15,530 nt of DNA, taken from Larix sibirica. Lineage: Eukaryota > Streptophyta > Pinopsida > Pinales > Pinaceae. The DNA lies in assembly GCA_004151065.3 (NCBI GenBank), contig NWUY0300027410.1, positions 46,226 to 61,755 of the forward strand, written 5' to 3'. Below are positions 1 through 8,624 of the stretch, piece by piece; the stretch's first letter is position 1; every line of letters begins with the position of its first letter. A model generated the notes under the pieces. That model did no database searches. It saw only the letters and a program-made list of their open reading frames with translations, and was not told the DNA's origin. Position numbers and translations under genes: made by a program.

Positions 1-113
1 TGATTATTATTTTCTAAATGTTTTCGATGTATATTATTTATACATGATTATTATTTTCTAAGTGTTTTCGATGTATATTATGATTATTATTTTCTAAATG
101 TTTTGAATGTATT
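1..113. repeat. AT-rich tandem repeat, three copies
   Basis: Three imperfect copies begin at 1, 45 and 81, each opening with TGATTATTATTTTCTAA followed by (A/G)TGTTTT. The spacings are 44 and 36 bp; the first copy carries a few extra bases before the next one starts, and the third diverges after its TGTTTT. The array may continue to the left of the window. No coding or regulatory role is visible. Confidence 0.8.
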
Positions 114-1710
114 TTAAGGATTAATGTTTTTCTTTTAATGTATTTTATTTATTTTTTATCTTTTGAAAATTGTGTTTTATTTTCAAAATTTTAATGTTTT
201 TTAGTTAATTTTGTCTTTTGTTTCAATTTTTATAGTGATTTAAAAAAATGTCTATGTCGTGGTTCCCAAGTCTTTGTAATTTTAATCCGACAAAAGAAAG
301 TTTTGCTAACGGTAACATCTCTTTTGGATTTGGGGTTGATTTTGGCATTTTCCTTGCAACAGTGTTGATTGTTAGGGTCATGATTTCATGGCAAGTTGTA
401 CTTTTAGCTTTAGAAAAAAGAAAGGTGCCATAGTGATTCTAGGTGATTTCGAGAGCACCATTTTAGGGTTTTGATTGTAGCGACAATGATTTCAAACAAG
501 ATGTAATTTTAACCATGCATAAAGATGAGGGTGATTCTGGGAGAACCATTTTTTTATTCATGTGTCAATTTACAGTTTTGATTGCAATGGCACCGATTAT
601 GGTCGGTTGGGGCTTAGCACCACTTTTTGATTCGGGGGTTAAAACAACCACGAAATGTAGCCTATAAAAAAATGAGAACTCTAGAGGGTTATCATCAAGT
701 TGTATAATATGTTAGCATAACCCTACAAGAAAGAAACTCTCATTCTCATGTCAAACTGTCAAAATTGGGAAACATAACCCAACATGGCCTACCATACTAT
801 GCCGAGTAACAGTTGAATAAAACCCTTATCAGTGGTAGAAATATGCCCAAAATCCCATTAAGCTAAGGTTGCAATGCTTCCAACATATTTAACTTGATGC
901 CAAAGTCAACTAACAAAAGGAAGGTTGAAAATATATGTGCTCTAAACTATTCATTATCCATTTATATAGCAGATGAAATTGAGAATTTGACCGCAACCTC
1001 CTTCCAATAAATTAGCAATTGGAGAAGAAAAATGTTGGGTTAAGGAATAGGGGTTTTCAATCCCTAATATATGGCCACCCAAGTCAAATACAAGTTGGAA
1101 TAAGAGAGAAATGAAGGCAAATTTACATGCAAGAGAAAATACAACTTGGGTCATAATTGATGGGGGGATTTAACAAGGTTTGCCTATGTGCTCATGAACC
1201 CAAAACCACCAATGCTCCAGTAGAACACACACAAGTGAAGGAAAACCAATAATTGTTCTCGTGATTTGAGAGTTACCTCTTTCCCTTTTCCTTGTGAGGT
1301 TGATAGCTAAGATTTATCCATGGTGTCCTCTTCTTTCCAAATTGCACCCTTTCAAACTACAAATTACTCCCTATAGATTGTGCTCCCTCACATAGCCATG
1401 ATAGTTGAATGAAAAACTTGAATAAGTGTTGAAACTTGGCTCATCTTTAGATTCCAAAGATAAATTTCCAAGCTTAAGAATATAAATTGAATTTTTCATT
1501 CCACCTACCATAATCAAGTGTGTTCAAACTAATATAAAAGGGTACCACTACATGCAAAGGAGCATTGAATATTACTTGTGAAAATCGATACTAAACAAGC
1601 CTCTCATGACATGGATAGCAATAGGGTGAAGCAGACCATGAAATGACGTATGGAGCAAGACTTGAAAAACAAGGGTTTTGACCTTCAATCCTCCACCATT
1701 GGATATGTGA
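114..1710. other. Non-coding stretch
   Basis: Only short open frames of about 60 residues occur here, on both strands, without recognisable domains. 440-600 contains two weakly similar segments, each running GTGATTCT, then ACCATTTT, then GTTTTGATTG, which may be an old degenerate duplication. No RNA gene, terminal inverted repeat or LTR pair was seen. Confidence 0.5.
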
Positions 1711-1727
1711 GGATGATGGCAATTCGT
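1711..1727. repeat. Left target-site duplication of the SINE-like insertion
   Basis: The 17 bp GGATGATGGCAATTCGT is repeated exactly at 1828-1844, directly after a poly(A) run. Long exact flanking repeats are the mark of LINE-machinery retroposition. Confidence 0.9.
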
Positions 1728-1827
1728 AAAACCGGCGGGGGTAGGGTTGCTCATTGGCCCGTTGTGACAAGGCTCGAAGGGTAGGCGACCCCTGGGANGG
1801 TTGTTGTTCCCATGGTTAAAAAAAAAA
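1728..1827 (+). mobile_element. SINE-like retroposon with poly(A) tail
   Basis: This roughly 100 bp unit sits exactly between two perfect 17 bp direct repeats and ends in ten A residues (1818-1827). The body is clearly GC-richer than its surroundings. It contains an A-box-like TTGCTCATTGG and a B-box-like GGCTCGAAGGG, but they lie closer together than in a normal tRNA-derived SINE, so the head may be truncated or the boxes fortuitous. The undetermined base at 1798 lies inside it. The family is not recognised. A short 5'-truncated copy of a longer retroposon is the main alternative. The retroposition itself is well supported; the SINE label is inference. Confidence 0.8.
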
Positions 1828-1844
1828 GGATGATGGCAATTCGT
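1828..1844. repeat. Right target-site duplication of the SINE-like insertion
   Basis: Exact 17 bp copy of 1711-1727, immediately after the A10 tail of the insertion. Confidence 0.9.
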
Positions 1845-1959
1845 TTTCCCAAATCAACATTTAAAACCACATATACTAATGTATTGCTATTGCAATTTAT
1901 GTCATTGAGTTGCTTTTGTCAATGTCCATAACCTTGCAATGTATCAAACTAATATAAGA

Positions 1960-2107
1960 TTTGGATAACGTCCCACTGAAGTGTGGTCTAATGGCAAGTA
2001 GCGATGTGATCGGGCTTGTGTTAAAATGGAGACCCGGCTTCAAAACCATTTGTGGGTGTGGTTGTAAATATTTCCATGTCAATATAAGAAGCATTCTACA
2101 AAAAAAA
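1960..2107 (+). mobile_element. Probable tRNA-derived SINE, ends uncertain
   Basis: The segment has a pol III A box, TGGTCTAATGG (1984-1994), fitting TRGYNNARNGG, and a B box, GCTTCAAAACC (2037-2047), with one mismatch to GGTTCRANNCC. The 42 bp between them is normal for a tRNA-like promoter. The body runs on through a GT-rich stretch, and eight A residues lie at 2100-2107. A 9 bp repeat AATATAAGA at 1951-1959 and 2081-2089 could be the target duplication, but it would exclude the A run, so the ends are unsettled. It is not a functional tRNA gene: I could not fold a full cloverleaf with acceptor pairing. Confidence 0.55.
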
Positions 2108-3010
2108 GTGGATAGTGATCCTCTATGTAGAACCCTTTATAGGTTTTTTTGCAATGAGGTTCTTTACTCACAGCTTGCACATAGTACTTAAGTATGAGTG
2201 TAGGTTTTCAGGCCTGGATCCATTTCATAGACACATTATGATAACTATAATGTTGTAAGTGATCAGGATCAACTTGAGCTAACATATGAAAGCATCCAAA
2301 TAAATGTTAGCATCTGCCATTGCAATATGCTTCTAAGTATTATAGCTACATATCATCCTAATGAAATGATTGATATAGAATTGATACTTCATCTTCAGAA
2401 ACCAATTATTTGCATATCATTCATGAAAACATAAGCAAATCAAATGAACATATATCACATAGGTAGTATTACTAGTAATAATATGAATCCCACCATGAAA
2501 AGTCCAAGTATCATAGGCACATTAAGCAAGCCATGCATCGATAGATTATAATTTATCCATCATTATGATCATAGTGCACACTAAGAGGATACCCTATAAC
2601 ACTTAATGGGTGATCGATGTTGAATGATTGTAAACCAAATTTATATTAAGACATCTTAGTGTTCTGAAGGCATCTTGAAATTTTTGGGTAGGTAGCTTCA
2701 TTGCAAAACTTCATAATTGTATGCATGTTGACCACTTGTAAAGTAAACAAGAAGGACCATCTAGTTTGGCACCATGATGTGATAGGGAACAGAGCCACAT
2801 TTACATGGAAATGTGGTTCGAGGGATAAATAATATATACCCTTAGTGATAAACTACCAACCCATCAAACAATTTTAGATAGAGATCCCCACAGATCAAAT
2901 AAAAGTGTCTACATATACTATAAACATATGGTTTGAGTAAGTGATGGGAATATATGAAGCAACAAGATTGGATTAGAGTTGTTAGTAAAATAAAGTTCTA
3001 TGAGGTGATG
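2108..3010. other. Non-coding stretch
   Basis: AT-rich sequence with no open frame of note, no recognisable repeat boundary and no RNA gene. It holds the left flank of LINE-A, whose exact 5' truncation point I could not fix. Confidence 0.5.
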
Positions 3011-4042
3011 GTTAGGCTACAACTTATTCCATCACAATATAAAAAGAGATTATTTAAAGTATTTCTTTATAATCATTATCACAAACTGATTTCAAATATT
3101 ATCTCTATCAAATTAAAGTCTACCCTGTCTAATTGCAACTCTGCTGAGCAATTTGGGTTTCTCAAGGACAAACAGATTCTGGACGCCATTGGTATATCGC
3201 AGGAGCTTATACACTCAATTAAAAAAAGGAATCTGAAATCTGTTCTGCTTAAAATGGATCTTGAACGAGCCTTTGACAGAGTAGATTGGGTTTTTTTGCG
3301 TTTGGTTGTTATCCAGATTGGCATCCCTCCGTTGGTGCTCAGAAGGATAATGGCATGTGTTACAACTTCCAATATTTCGGTTTTGGGCAACGGTGCACCT
3401 TCTGAGTTTTTCAAAATGACTAGGGGAATTAGGCAGGGCTGCCTGCTGTCACCGCTCTTATTCTTGTTGACCATCAAAGGCTTGAGTAGATTGATCAGTT
3501 CTGCTAAATTCCAGGGTTCCATCAAAGGTATAAATCTCTCTTATGATTTGAATCTCTCACACCTTATGTTCACAGATGATGTTTTGATTGCAGGATCTGA
3601 TTCTATTGAAGAATGGAAAAACTATAAGGCTATCATTAAAAGGTTTTGTGTTGCTTCTAATATGTTGGTAAGCACAAGAAAATCAAGTTTATTTTATCAC
3701 AAAATTGAGAATGCAAAACTTGTTTCTATCAAAGCTTTGTTACCATATAATTGCTACAAGATGGTGGACGGATTTAAGTATCTCGGCTATTTTTTAAAGC
3801 CAAATGGATACAAGATAAAGGACTGGATGTGGATTGTGAAGAGATTTGAGCAAAAAATAAATCTATGGACTTTCAGATTACTCTCAATTGGGGGTCGACT
3901 CACTCTAGTGAAGTCCGTTCTTACCAGTATACCAGTTTACTGGTTTTCACTTAATCAGATTCCCAGTTTTATCATCAACTCATTAGGAAGCTCTTCTTTA
4001 ATTTCTTATGGACGGGAGGACCAGAAAAAAGCAAATTGGTGA
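2954..4042 (+). pseudogene. LINE-A reverse transcriptase domain (decayed)
   Basis: A 362-residue open frame carries most of an RVT_1-type reverse transcriptase, the enzyme that copies LINE RNA at a nicked chromosomal target. Convincing homology begins near residues 35-45 (YNHYHKLIS, for the usual PISLCN-YKLIS block). It continues with EQFGFL (65-70), the first catalytic Asp block KMDLERAFDRVDW (D102), RGIRQGCLLSP (157-167), the catalytic box FTDD (206-209) and FKYLGYFL (274-281). Both Asp of the catalytic box remain, but the usual F/Y-A-D-D has Ala to Thr, and the Pro of QGCPLSP is Leu. Both read as transitions. After about residue 343 the frame shifts, so the last residues of this frame are not LINE protein; the true continuation starts at 3982 in another frame. 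The first ATG is simply the frame opening, not a native start. Confidence 0.88.
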
Positions 4043-4478
4043 TGGAAAGTTGGGACAGACTAGATTTTCCAGAAACCTGTGGAGGATGGGGGATCAGAAA
4101 CTTGTCTTTCTTCAGTTGGCCCTACGACTTAAAAGTTTTTGGAGGGGCCTTTTTGGCCCTACTCTCTGGACCAAGATACTTGTGAGCAAATACATTAAGG
4201 GAGATGTTATAAATTGGAGAAGAAATCCAATAAATATAACCAGAGGTGCTTCCACTATCTGGACGGGATTCATTAAAGTTTATAATTGGTTAGCAAAAGA
4301 CCTGACGTGGAGAGTTGGTAACGGTAAAGGCATTCTGGTGGGAATAGATCTGATCTTGGGTATAGGTGAAGATTCCTCCCTTTCCAATGAAATTCTAAAC
4401 ATTCTACATTGGTTTGACTATGCCACTCTTAACAAGATCAAACGGAATAAATCTGATTCTAGTCAATCTATTGGCTAA
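3982..4478 (+). pseudogene. LINE-A ORF2 region between RT and zf-RVT
   Basis: This continues ORF2 after the RT domain. 3982 to about 4115 reads in one frame with RKLFFNFLWTG and CGGWGIRNLSFF, conserved blocks downstream of plant LINE RT. A second indel near 4115 moves it to the frame that runs to 4478, with LALRLKSFWRGLFGP and WTKILVSKYIKG, then WRVGNGKGILVGID, the usual thumb and connection segments. The ATG at 4008 is internal and means nothing biologically. A further indel between about 4440 and 4484 passes the protein to the frame of the next entry. These blocks are known from plant LINE ORF2 proteins; their separate function is not well defined. Confidence 0.8.
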
Positions 4479-4483
4479 ATGCT

Positions 4484-5170
4484 ATGGATTTGGGTTTCAC
4501 TGACAGTACTGCCATCGAATGGGATAATTATATAAGGAAGCTGAATGCTACGGGATGCAGACTGTCGAAAGATAAAGATATGTTGGTCTGGAACAATAAC
4601 AAAGCAAATGGCACGGTGACTGCAAATATTTCTTATAAGGCAAACATCAACAGTGTGTGCATTTATCTTCAGAATTGGTGGTACAAGAAACTGTAGAAGT
4701 GGAAAATTCCATTGAAAATTAAATGCTTTATGTGGCAAGCTCTACAAGGTTTCTTGAAGACATGGGACAACTTGGACAAGAAGGGTTGGATGGGCCCGGG
4801 AATGTGCTTTCTTTGCAGAGACATTGTGGAATCTACTCAACATCTTCTTGTGGAATGTCAGTTTACTAAAAATCTCTGGTTATCTGTCACAAATTACTTC
4901 AACTTTGATATGGTCTGGGGAACTAAAAACTTTGATATTTGTGCTCTCAATTGGCACGGAAATTGTAGAGATTTTCCTTTTCTGCCTGCGATTGTTTCAT
5001 GGGCTATCTGGTTCACAAGAAATGAAGCAATCTTTGATAACCATGATCCTAGCCTGTCAAGAAATTTTAACAAAATTTTGTTGGTGACAAGAGAACATTC
5101 CTCGGATGTGATTGAGATAAAACCCAAAAAGCTTCCTTCTTTTCATCATAATTTCCATAGACCTAGGTTT
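4484..5170 (+). pseudogene. LINE-A ORF2 zf-RVT region
   Basis: One frame runs from 4484 to about 5170 with a single stop, TAG at 4694-4696. It falls where related elements have Trp (L-W-K-W-K-I-P), so TGG to TAG is the likely change. Downstream comes the zf-RVT zinc-binding motif, K-I-K-C-F-M-W then CFLC, then HLLVEC, retaining the C-x2-C and H-x4-C ligands. It is followed by VSWAIWFTRNEAIF, the usual W-x-I-W-x-x-RN spacer before RNase H. The protein would bind nucleic acid as part of ORF2. At about 5165, in a run of seven T, the frame shifts; here it ends after HRPRFF, while the RNase H goes on in another frame. Confidence 0.85.
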
Positions 5171-5591
5171 TTTTAACAGAGCTGCTACCAATGGCTTATG
5201 TGTTGCGGGAGGAATTATTTATCTCAGTAAAGAATATCACATCAATCTAAGGATGAACTATGGCAAAGGCACAAATATGAAATCAAAATTACTAGCCCTC
5301 TGGTGTGTATTAAAAGTTTCAAACTCTTTTGGTCTCCGGGAGATTGATGTCTTTGGGGACTCTCGAGTCACCATAAAATGTGCTCAAGGGGAGTACAATT
5401 TGAATGTCATACTCCTTCATCAATGGTGTAGTAGGATTATGGAGGAAATTCAGCTTTTCAGCAATATCTCTTTTGATCATATCTATCGACATAACAACCC
5501 AATGGTTGATTCACTATCCAAAACAACATACAAAGGCGAGGAGGGGGTTATTTTTTGGGAGGACATCCACGACTTGCAGACCATGGAATAG
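5150..5591 (+). pseudogene. LINE-A C-terminal RNase H domain, catalytic residues lost
   Basis: The frame ending at 5591 encodes an RVT_3-type RNase H, which removes RNA from the RNA-DNA hybrid. Visible blocks are DLGFFNRAATNG, AGGIIYLS, YGKGTNMKSKLLAL, DVFGDSRV and HIYRHNNPMVDSLSK. In intact relatives the first has Asp (FFDGA) and the third Glu (GTNxxAEL). Here these are Asn (AAC) and Lys (AAA), both G-to-A changes. The Asp of FGDS and of the last block remain. Two of four catalytic carboxylates gone means no activity. The beginning is placed by homology just before the T run at about 5165; the ATG at 5253 is internal. The stop at 5589-5591 looks like the natural end of ORF2. Confidence 0.87.
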
Positions 5592-5792
5592 GGTTCTGTA
5601 AGAATTTTTTATTACTAAAAATAATCTTATGTTTTCTGCTAGGATGTAGATTTTCTCGGAGATTGGCAGACAGTTCTGATTATTTATTTTGATATGTAAA
5701 AAGAAAGACAGAGGTGTATCATGTTTATGAGACAATATTTGGTACAGACTCAAACTTGTATACTATTTGATTCAGTTTTTTTTAATATCAAT
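5592..5792 (+). other. LINE-A 3' untranslated region
   Basis: Non-coding sequence between the ORF2 stop and the A/T tail. It is T-rich, with a T8 run near 5776-5783, as seen in 3' ends of plant LINEs. Confidence 0.55.
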
Positions 5793-5884
5793 AATATATA
5801 TTTTTCTGTCGGAATAAAAAATAATAACCTAACAAAAAATATATATTTTTCGTTCTCGAAAAAAAAATAATAATAATAACCTAA
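5793..5884 (+). repeat. Duplicated LINE-A 3' tail
   Basis: Two diverged copies, 5793-5832 and 5838-5884, share AATATATATTTTTC at the start and TAATAACCTAA at the end, with an A-rich run between (A6 in the first, A9 plus extra TAA units in the second). Either the end of the LINE was copied twice during insertion, or two insertions share the same target. Confidence 0.65.
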
Positions 5885-6264
5885 AACGAAACGTGACATA
5901 ATTGCATCATTTATACAAAGCTAAAGTGATGTTTATGTACAAACTTTAACCTACAATATATAATACAATAAAAATAAATTAATCTACAAATAAATTAAAT
6001 AAATATAAAATGCAAATAAATTAATCTATAAATGAATTAAATAAATATAAAAAATCAATATATTTTCTAATGTAACAATAAATTATCTTAAAGTGATTAT
6101 AGAGTTGTTTTAGTGTAGATGGTTGCATCTAACACCATCTCTCAACTCTTTAATCATTTTCTCCCGTATTTTCATTTAAGTTTTATGACTAAATAATAAA
6201 ATAAATAATGACATAATGTTATTTATAATGAAATATTTAAGATGTTAATATATAAAATTGAAAA

Positions 6265-6294
6265 AAAAAAATGTTATAAATTTAACATTTTTTT
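6265..6294. repeat. AT-rich hairpin
   Basis: AAAAAAATGTTA (6265-6276) is followed by a 6 base loop and its exact reverse complement TAACATTTTTTT (6283-6294). In such AT-rich DNA it may be chance. No GC stem or gene end suggests a terminator. Confidence 0.4.
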
Positions 6295-6432
6295 CTTTTC
6301 AACCTAAATTATGTAAATTATGTCAAGCCTTGATATTCACAATAAAATCAAAAAAAACACCCCAAAAACATTGTTCCGCTCAACCAATTGCTTTGTTATA
6401 AATCTAATATCTATAAAAATAAATCAACAAAA

Positions 6433-6660
6433 TTATTTTTCAAATTCATTATCCATGTCTTGTATTGATAATTCATTCGACATTACCTGTGGTAATGTGG
6501 TCATTGCAGGTATTTCACCCTTCACTCCTTTTATCGATCTCCCACATGTTATATCCATGTCTTTTGGCATATTCTTGAATTCAAGACTTGTTTTACCATT
6601 CCCTACAACAAAGATCTTATACCTTTTAACCTTGTGTTTTTTTATACTATGAACTTTCAC
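6433..6660 (-). other. Doubtful protein-like open frame
   Basis: A 75-residue open frame on the minus strand has a fairly ordinary amino acid mixture (for example VVGNGKTSLEFKNMPKD and MSNELSIQDMDNEFE), rather than the low-complexity content typical of AT-rich noise. The opposite strand is also open over 6320-6652, so either or neither may be real. No domain is recognised, and no splice context or neighbouring exon is evident. It could be a fragment of an old transposon or gene exon. I give it mainly so it is not lost. Confidence 0.15.
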
Positions 6661-7240
6661 ATATTATAAATACCCAAATATTTAATGGTTGACACACACA
6701 CACCATAAATACCCATAAATTTTACGAGAGTGTTCATGGTAGTCAAAAACATGGATTTATATAAACTCTAAGTTGATAGTCAAAGAGATTATGGAAATGA
6801 TTTTACAAGAAATAGCTAGGTGTATTTCCTAGTATTTCGTTAAATAAAATGATAGTAAAGTTGTTTTAATCTTTGGGTTGATAAAGTAGATTTCTATTTT
6901 ATTAAAGCTTCAAATAGAAGGAAATTGTGTGACTTTAATAAAGAAAAGTATTATTAAAATATAATAAATAAGAAAAGTATTATAATTAATTTCGAATATA
7001 TATAAACAAAATGAAGAAGTAAAATATTTCATTTTTAAGAGTATATATTCTGGAAAGTATTGCATGAGAAAGGAAAAGTTACAAGCCTTAAACTTGTTTG
7101 GTCATACATATATTAAATTATTTTAACATAGGATTAGTACAATAAACAGAAACTAATATTGTCAAAGATTTTGCAAATATATCAAAAAATAATTTGTTAA
7201 TGTACAAAAGTCATGAGATATACAAGCAATAGTAACTAGA

Positions 7241-7253
7241 ATAAATCACAAGT
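7241..7253. repeat. Left 13 bp flanking direct repeat
   Basis: ATAAATCACAAGT is repeated exactly at 8627-8639, on either side of a GC-richer block. It is the likely target-site duplication of the insertion between them. Confidence 0.75.
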
Positions 7254-7620
7254 GTATATATATATAAGCTATATCATATTGGAAAAGTATACAAAAAATA
7301 TTACAGATATCATCAGCCTGAAAGTTGTTCATGGTATTCTAACACAATTGTCAGTTTCGAGAGTCTGAGAGACGTATAACAAGTTTTCAAAAAACTGGCC
7401 CTTCCCCCAGAGGGGAAAACAGAGCCTACATAAAGGACCAACCAATAACTTATTCCAGACAACCATAATAAAAAACAACCAGACAATCCCAACACTTTAG
7501 GCCCTTGTTGATTCTTCTTAACCAACTCCTACCCAGGCATATCATGACGCCTAATGAACAAAACAAAACCCTACCCATGACAAAACATGACAACCAAAAC
7601 AGAGCAAATAAACCCCATGC
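7254..7620 (-). other. 3'-UTR-like part of the unclassified insertion
   Basis: On the minus strand this follows the TGA at 7623-7621. It is T/G-rich, becomes steadily more AT-rich and ends in a TA repeat next to the flanking duplication. Both strands have short open frames here (for example 7313-7525 minus and 7505-7822 plus), which I take as by-chance. Confidence 0.4.
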
Positions 7621-8230
7621 TCAGGGAGTCGAATTACCTAGTGGAAACGGGAAAGAACCACTAGGATGCCCGTCATACGCTTGTTGCACCTCCGGATTCA
7701 TGAAACCGCCCTCCACCGCCTTGAAATACCCCATTTTTGGAAGGAAGGGAATTCCCAACCGCACCAATATTCATACGGAGAAACCGCGTGTCTTTGTGGA
7801 GCTCCTTTCAGAAAGCCACTAGCACGTCATCCGGACGTTCCTTCTCCTCATATTCCAGCAATACTCGGCCCAACATTCTCTTCACCACCCAATACAGAGT
7901 CATAATTTTCTCATACAAGCCTTGGTGTCCACGCAAGGAACCTGGGCCCTAAATCCACGGTTCCTGCACAACTTCTTCTACCAACGGACCAGCACCCTCC
8001 ACCTGCCTCCAGAATCCATGCTCTAGCATCACGATGTCCGCTCAGATTGACGCCGGTATCGATGAGCGATGGTTCTAGGCCATCTGAGCCATACATCGTT
8101 GTTCACGACTCACTCTACAACACCCCCTACTATCCCTCGCTTCCCTATTCCCCTCAGAATCCATTCTTCTTCCAGCTCTCACACCCCACACATTCTCCCT
8201 ACTAGTTTTACTCCTCAAATCTTCTCTGCA
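7621..8230 (-). pseudogene. Unknown broken protein-coding frame
   Basis: About 200 codons read in one minus-strand frame from 8230 to roughly 7750, then shift by one base in an A5 run (about 7739-7743) and continue to a TGA at 7623-7621. Four stops interrupt it: TAG at 8077-8075, TGA at 8044-8042, TAG at 7951-7949 and TGA at 7810-7808. Each is one C-to-T change from Gln or Arg. Between stops the protein looks natural, with an Arg/Ser/Glu-rich start, then ADIVMLEHGFWRQVEG, GHQGLYEKIMTLYWVVKRML, LLEYEEKERPDDVLVAF and, after the shift, MGYFKAVEGGFMNPEVQ, ending PFPLGNSTP. The middle would form helices. I do not recognise a family; a retroelement gag or ORF1-like protein, or an ordinary gene fragment, are possibilities only. 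Confidence 0.4.
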
Positions 8231-8363
8231 ACCCTACACAATGCACAACAACAACACCCCACGTCGAATGCACACATAACAGCACAACCCGGAGGCTACT
8301 TCCACACTGTCGAATGAAAAAATACCAAGCATAGAAAAGGTTGGATGTCTATCGCCCAGTTTA

Positions 8364-8624
8364 TCGGCATTTCCCCACCAAGCTCCATAATAGAATAGTA
8401 CCTTCAGCCCTGCTACTCGTACAGAGCCTTACCTCATCCTCCCTCCGATTAACTGCTTGCATGATCTCACCTCGATCGAGGATCATCCTCATCATAACCT
8501 CCTTGCAAGCATTAAATCCCCCACCTTCCATCATAAACGTTTAGCATGCGACATGCGCTAGGAAAGGCTCACCACCTATCCCAAGCCTTACCACCTGTCG
8601 CTGCATATCATCACCCGCATCCGG
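8364..8624 (-). pseudogene. Second unknown protein-like frame in the same insertion
   Basis: 87 codons on the minus strand, from the right edge of the insertion to a TAA at 8363-8361, have one internal stop (TAA, 8543-8541, one C-to-T change from CAA). The translation contains MQRQVVRLGIGGEPFLAHVA, MMEGGGFNACKEVMMRMIL and MQAVNRREDEVRLCTSSRAE, which look like folded protein rather than random sequence. It begins right at the element edge, so its N-terminus is missing: the unit may be 5'-truncated. A 130 bp T-richer gap (8231-8363) separates it from the frame at 7621-8230; the gap could be an intron or eroded coding sequence. No family is recognised. Confidence 0.3.

Larger units (their letters stand above)
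3010..5884 (+). mobile_element. LINE-A: 5'-truncated L1-type LINE
   Basis: About 2.9 kb of LINE ORF2 lies on the + strand, with reverse transcriptase, zf-RVT and RNase H in the order typical of plant L1-clade elements. ORF1, the endonuclease and the start of RT are missing, as expected from incomplete reverse transcription. The 3' end is a non-coding tail with T-rich and A-rich runs closing in A9 and (TAA)4. The body is broken by at least four reading-frame changes (near 3982, 4115, 4440-4484 and 5165) and one in-frame TAG. No convincing target-site duplication was found, so the left edge is approximate (2950-3060). Confidence 0.88.
5885..7240. other. AT-rich non-coding stretch
   Basis: Very AT-rich sequence with short simple runs, including a CA microsatellite near 6691-6702. 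Apart from the hairpin and the doubtful minus-strand frame listed separately, I see no gene, LTR or terminal inverted repeat. Confidence 0.5.

Noticed and set aside
248-433. 61-residue open frame
   Set aside because: No domain, unremarkable length in this AT-rich DNA, and no supporting context.
1984-2047. tRNA gene
   Set aside because: A and B boxes are present, but I could not assemble an acceptor stem and anticodon arm; a SINE-like origin fits better.
3079-3525. 148-residue open frame on the minus strand
   Set aside because: It lies opposite the reverse transcriptase of LINE-A, whose motifs are unmistakable on the + strand.
6265-6294. Transcription terminator
   Set aside because: The hairpin is pure A/T with no GC stem, and there is no gene next to it; plant pol II does not use such terminators.
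7505-8317. Several + strand open frames of 79-105 residues in the GC-rich insertion
   Set aside because: They are Pro/Ser/Thr/His-rich and overlap each other in different frames, as expected from the complement of G-rich coding sequence. The minus-strand frame explains the region better, though I cannot exclude the + strand fully.
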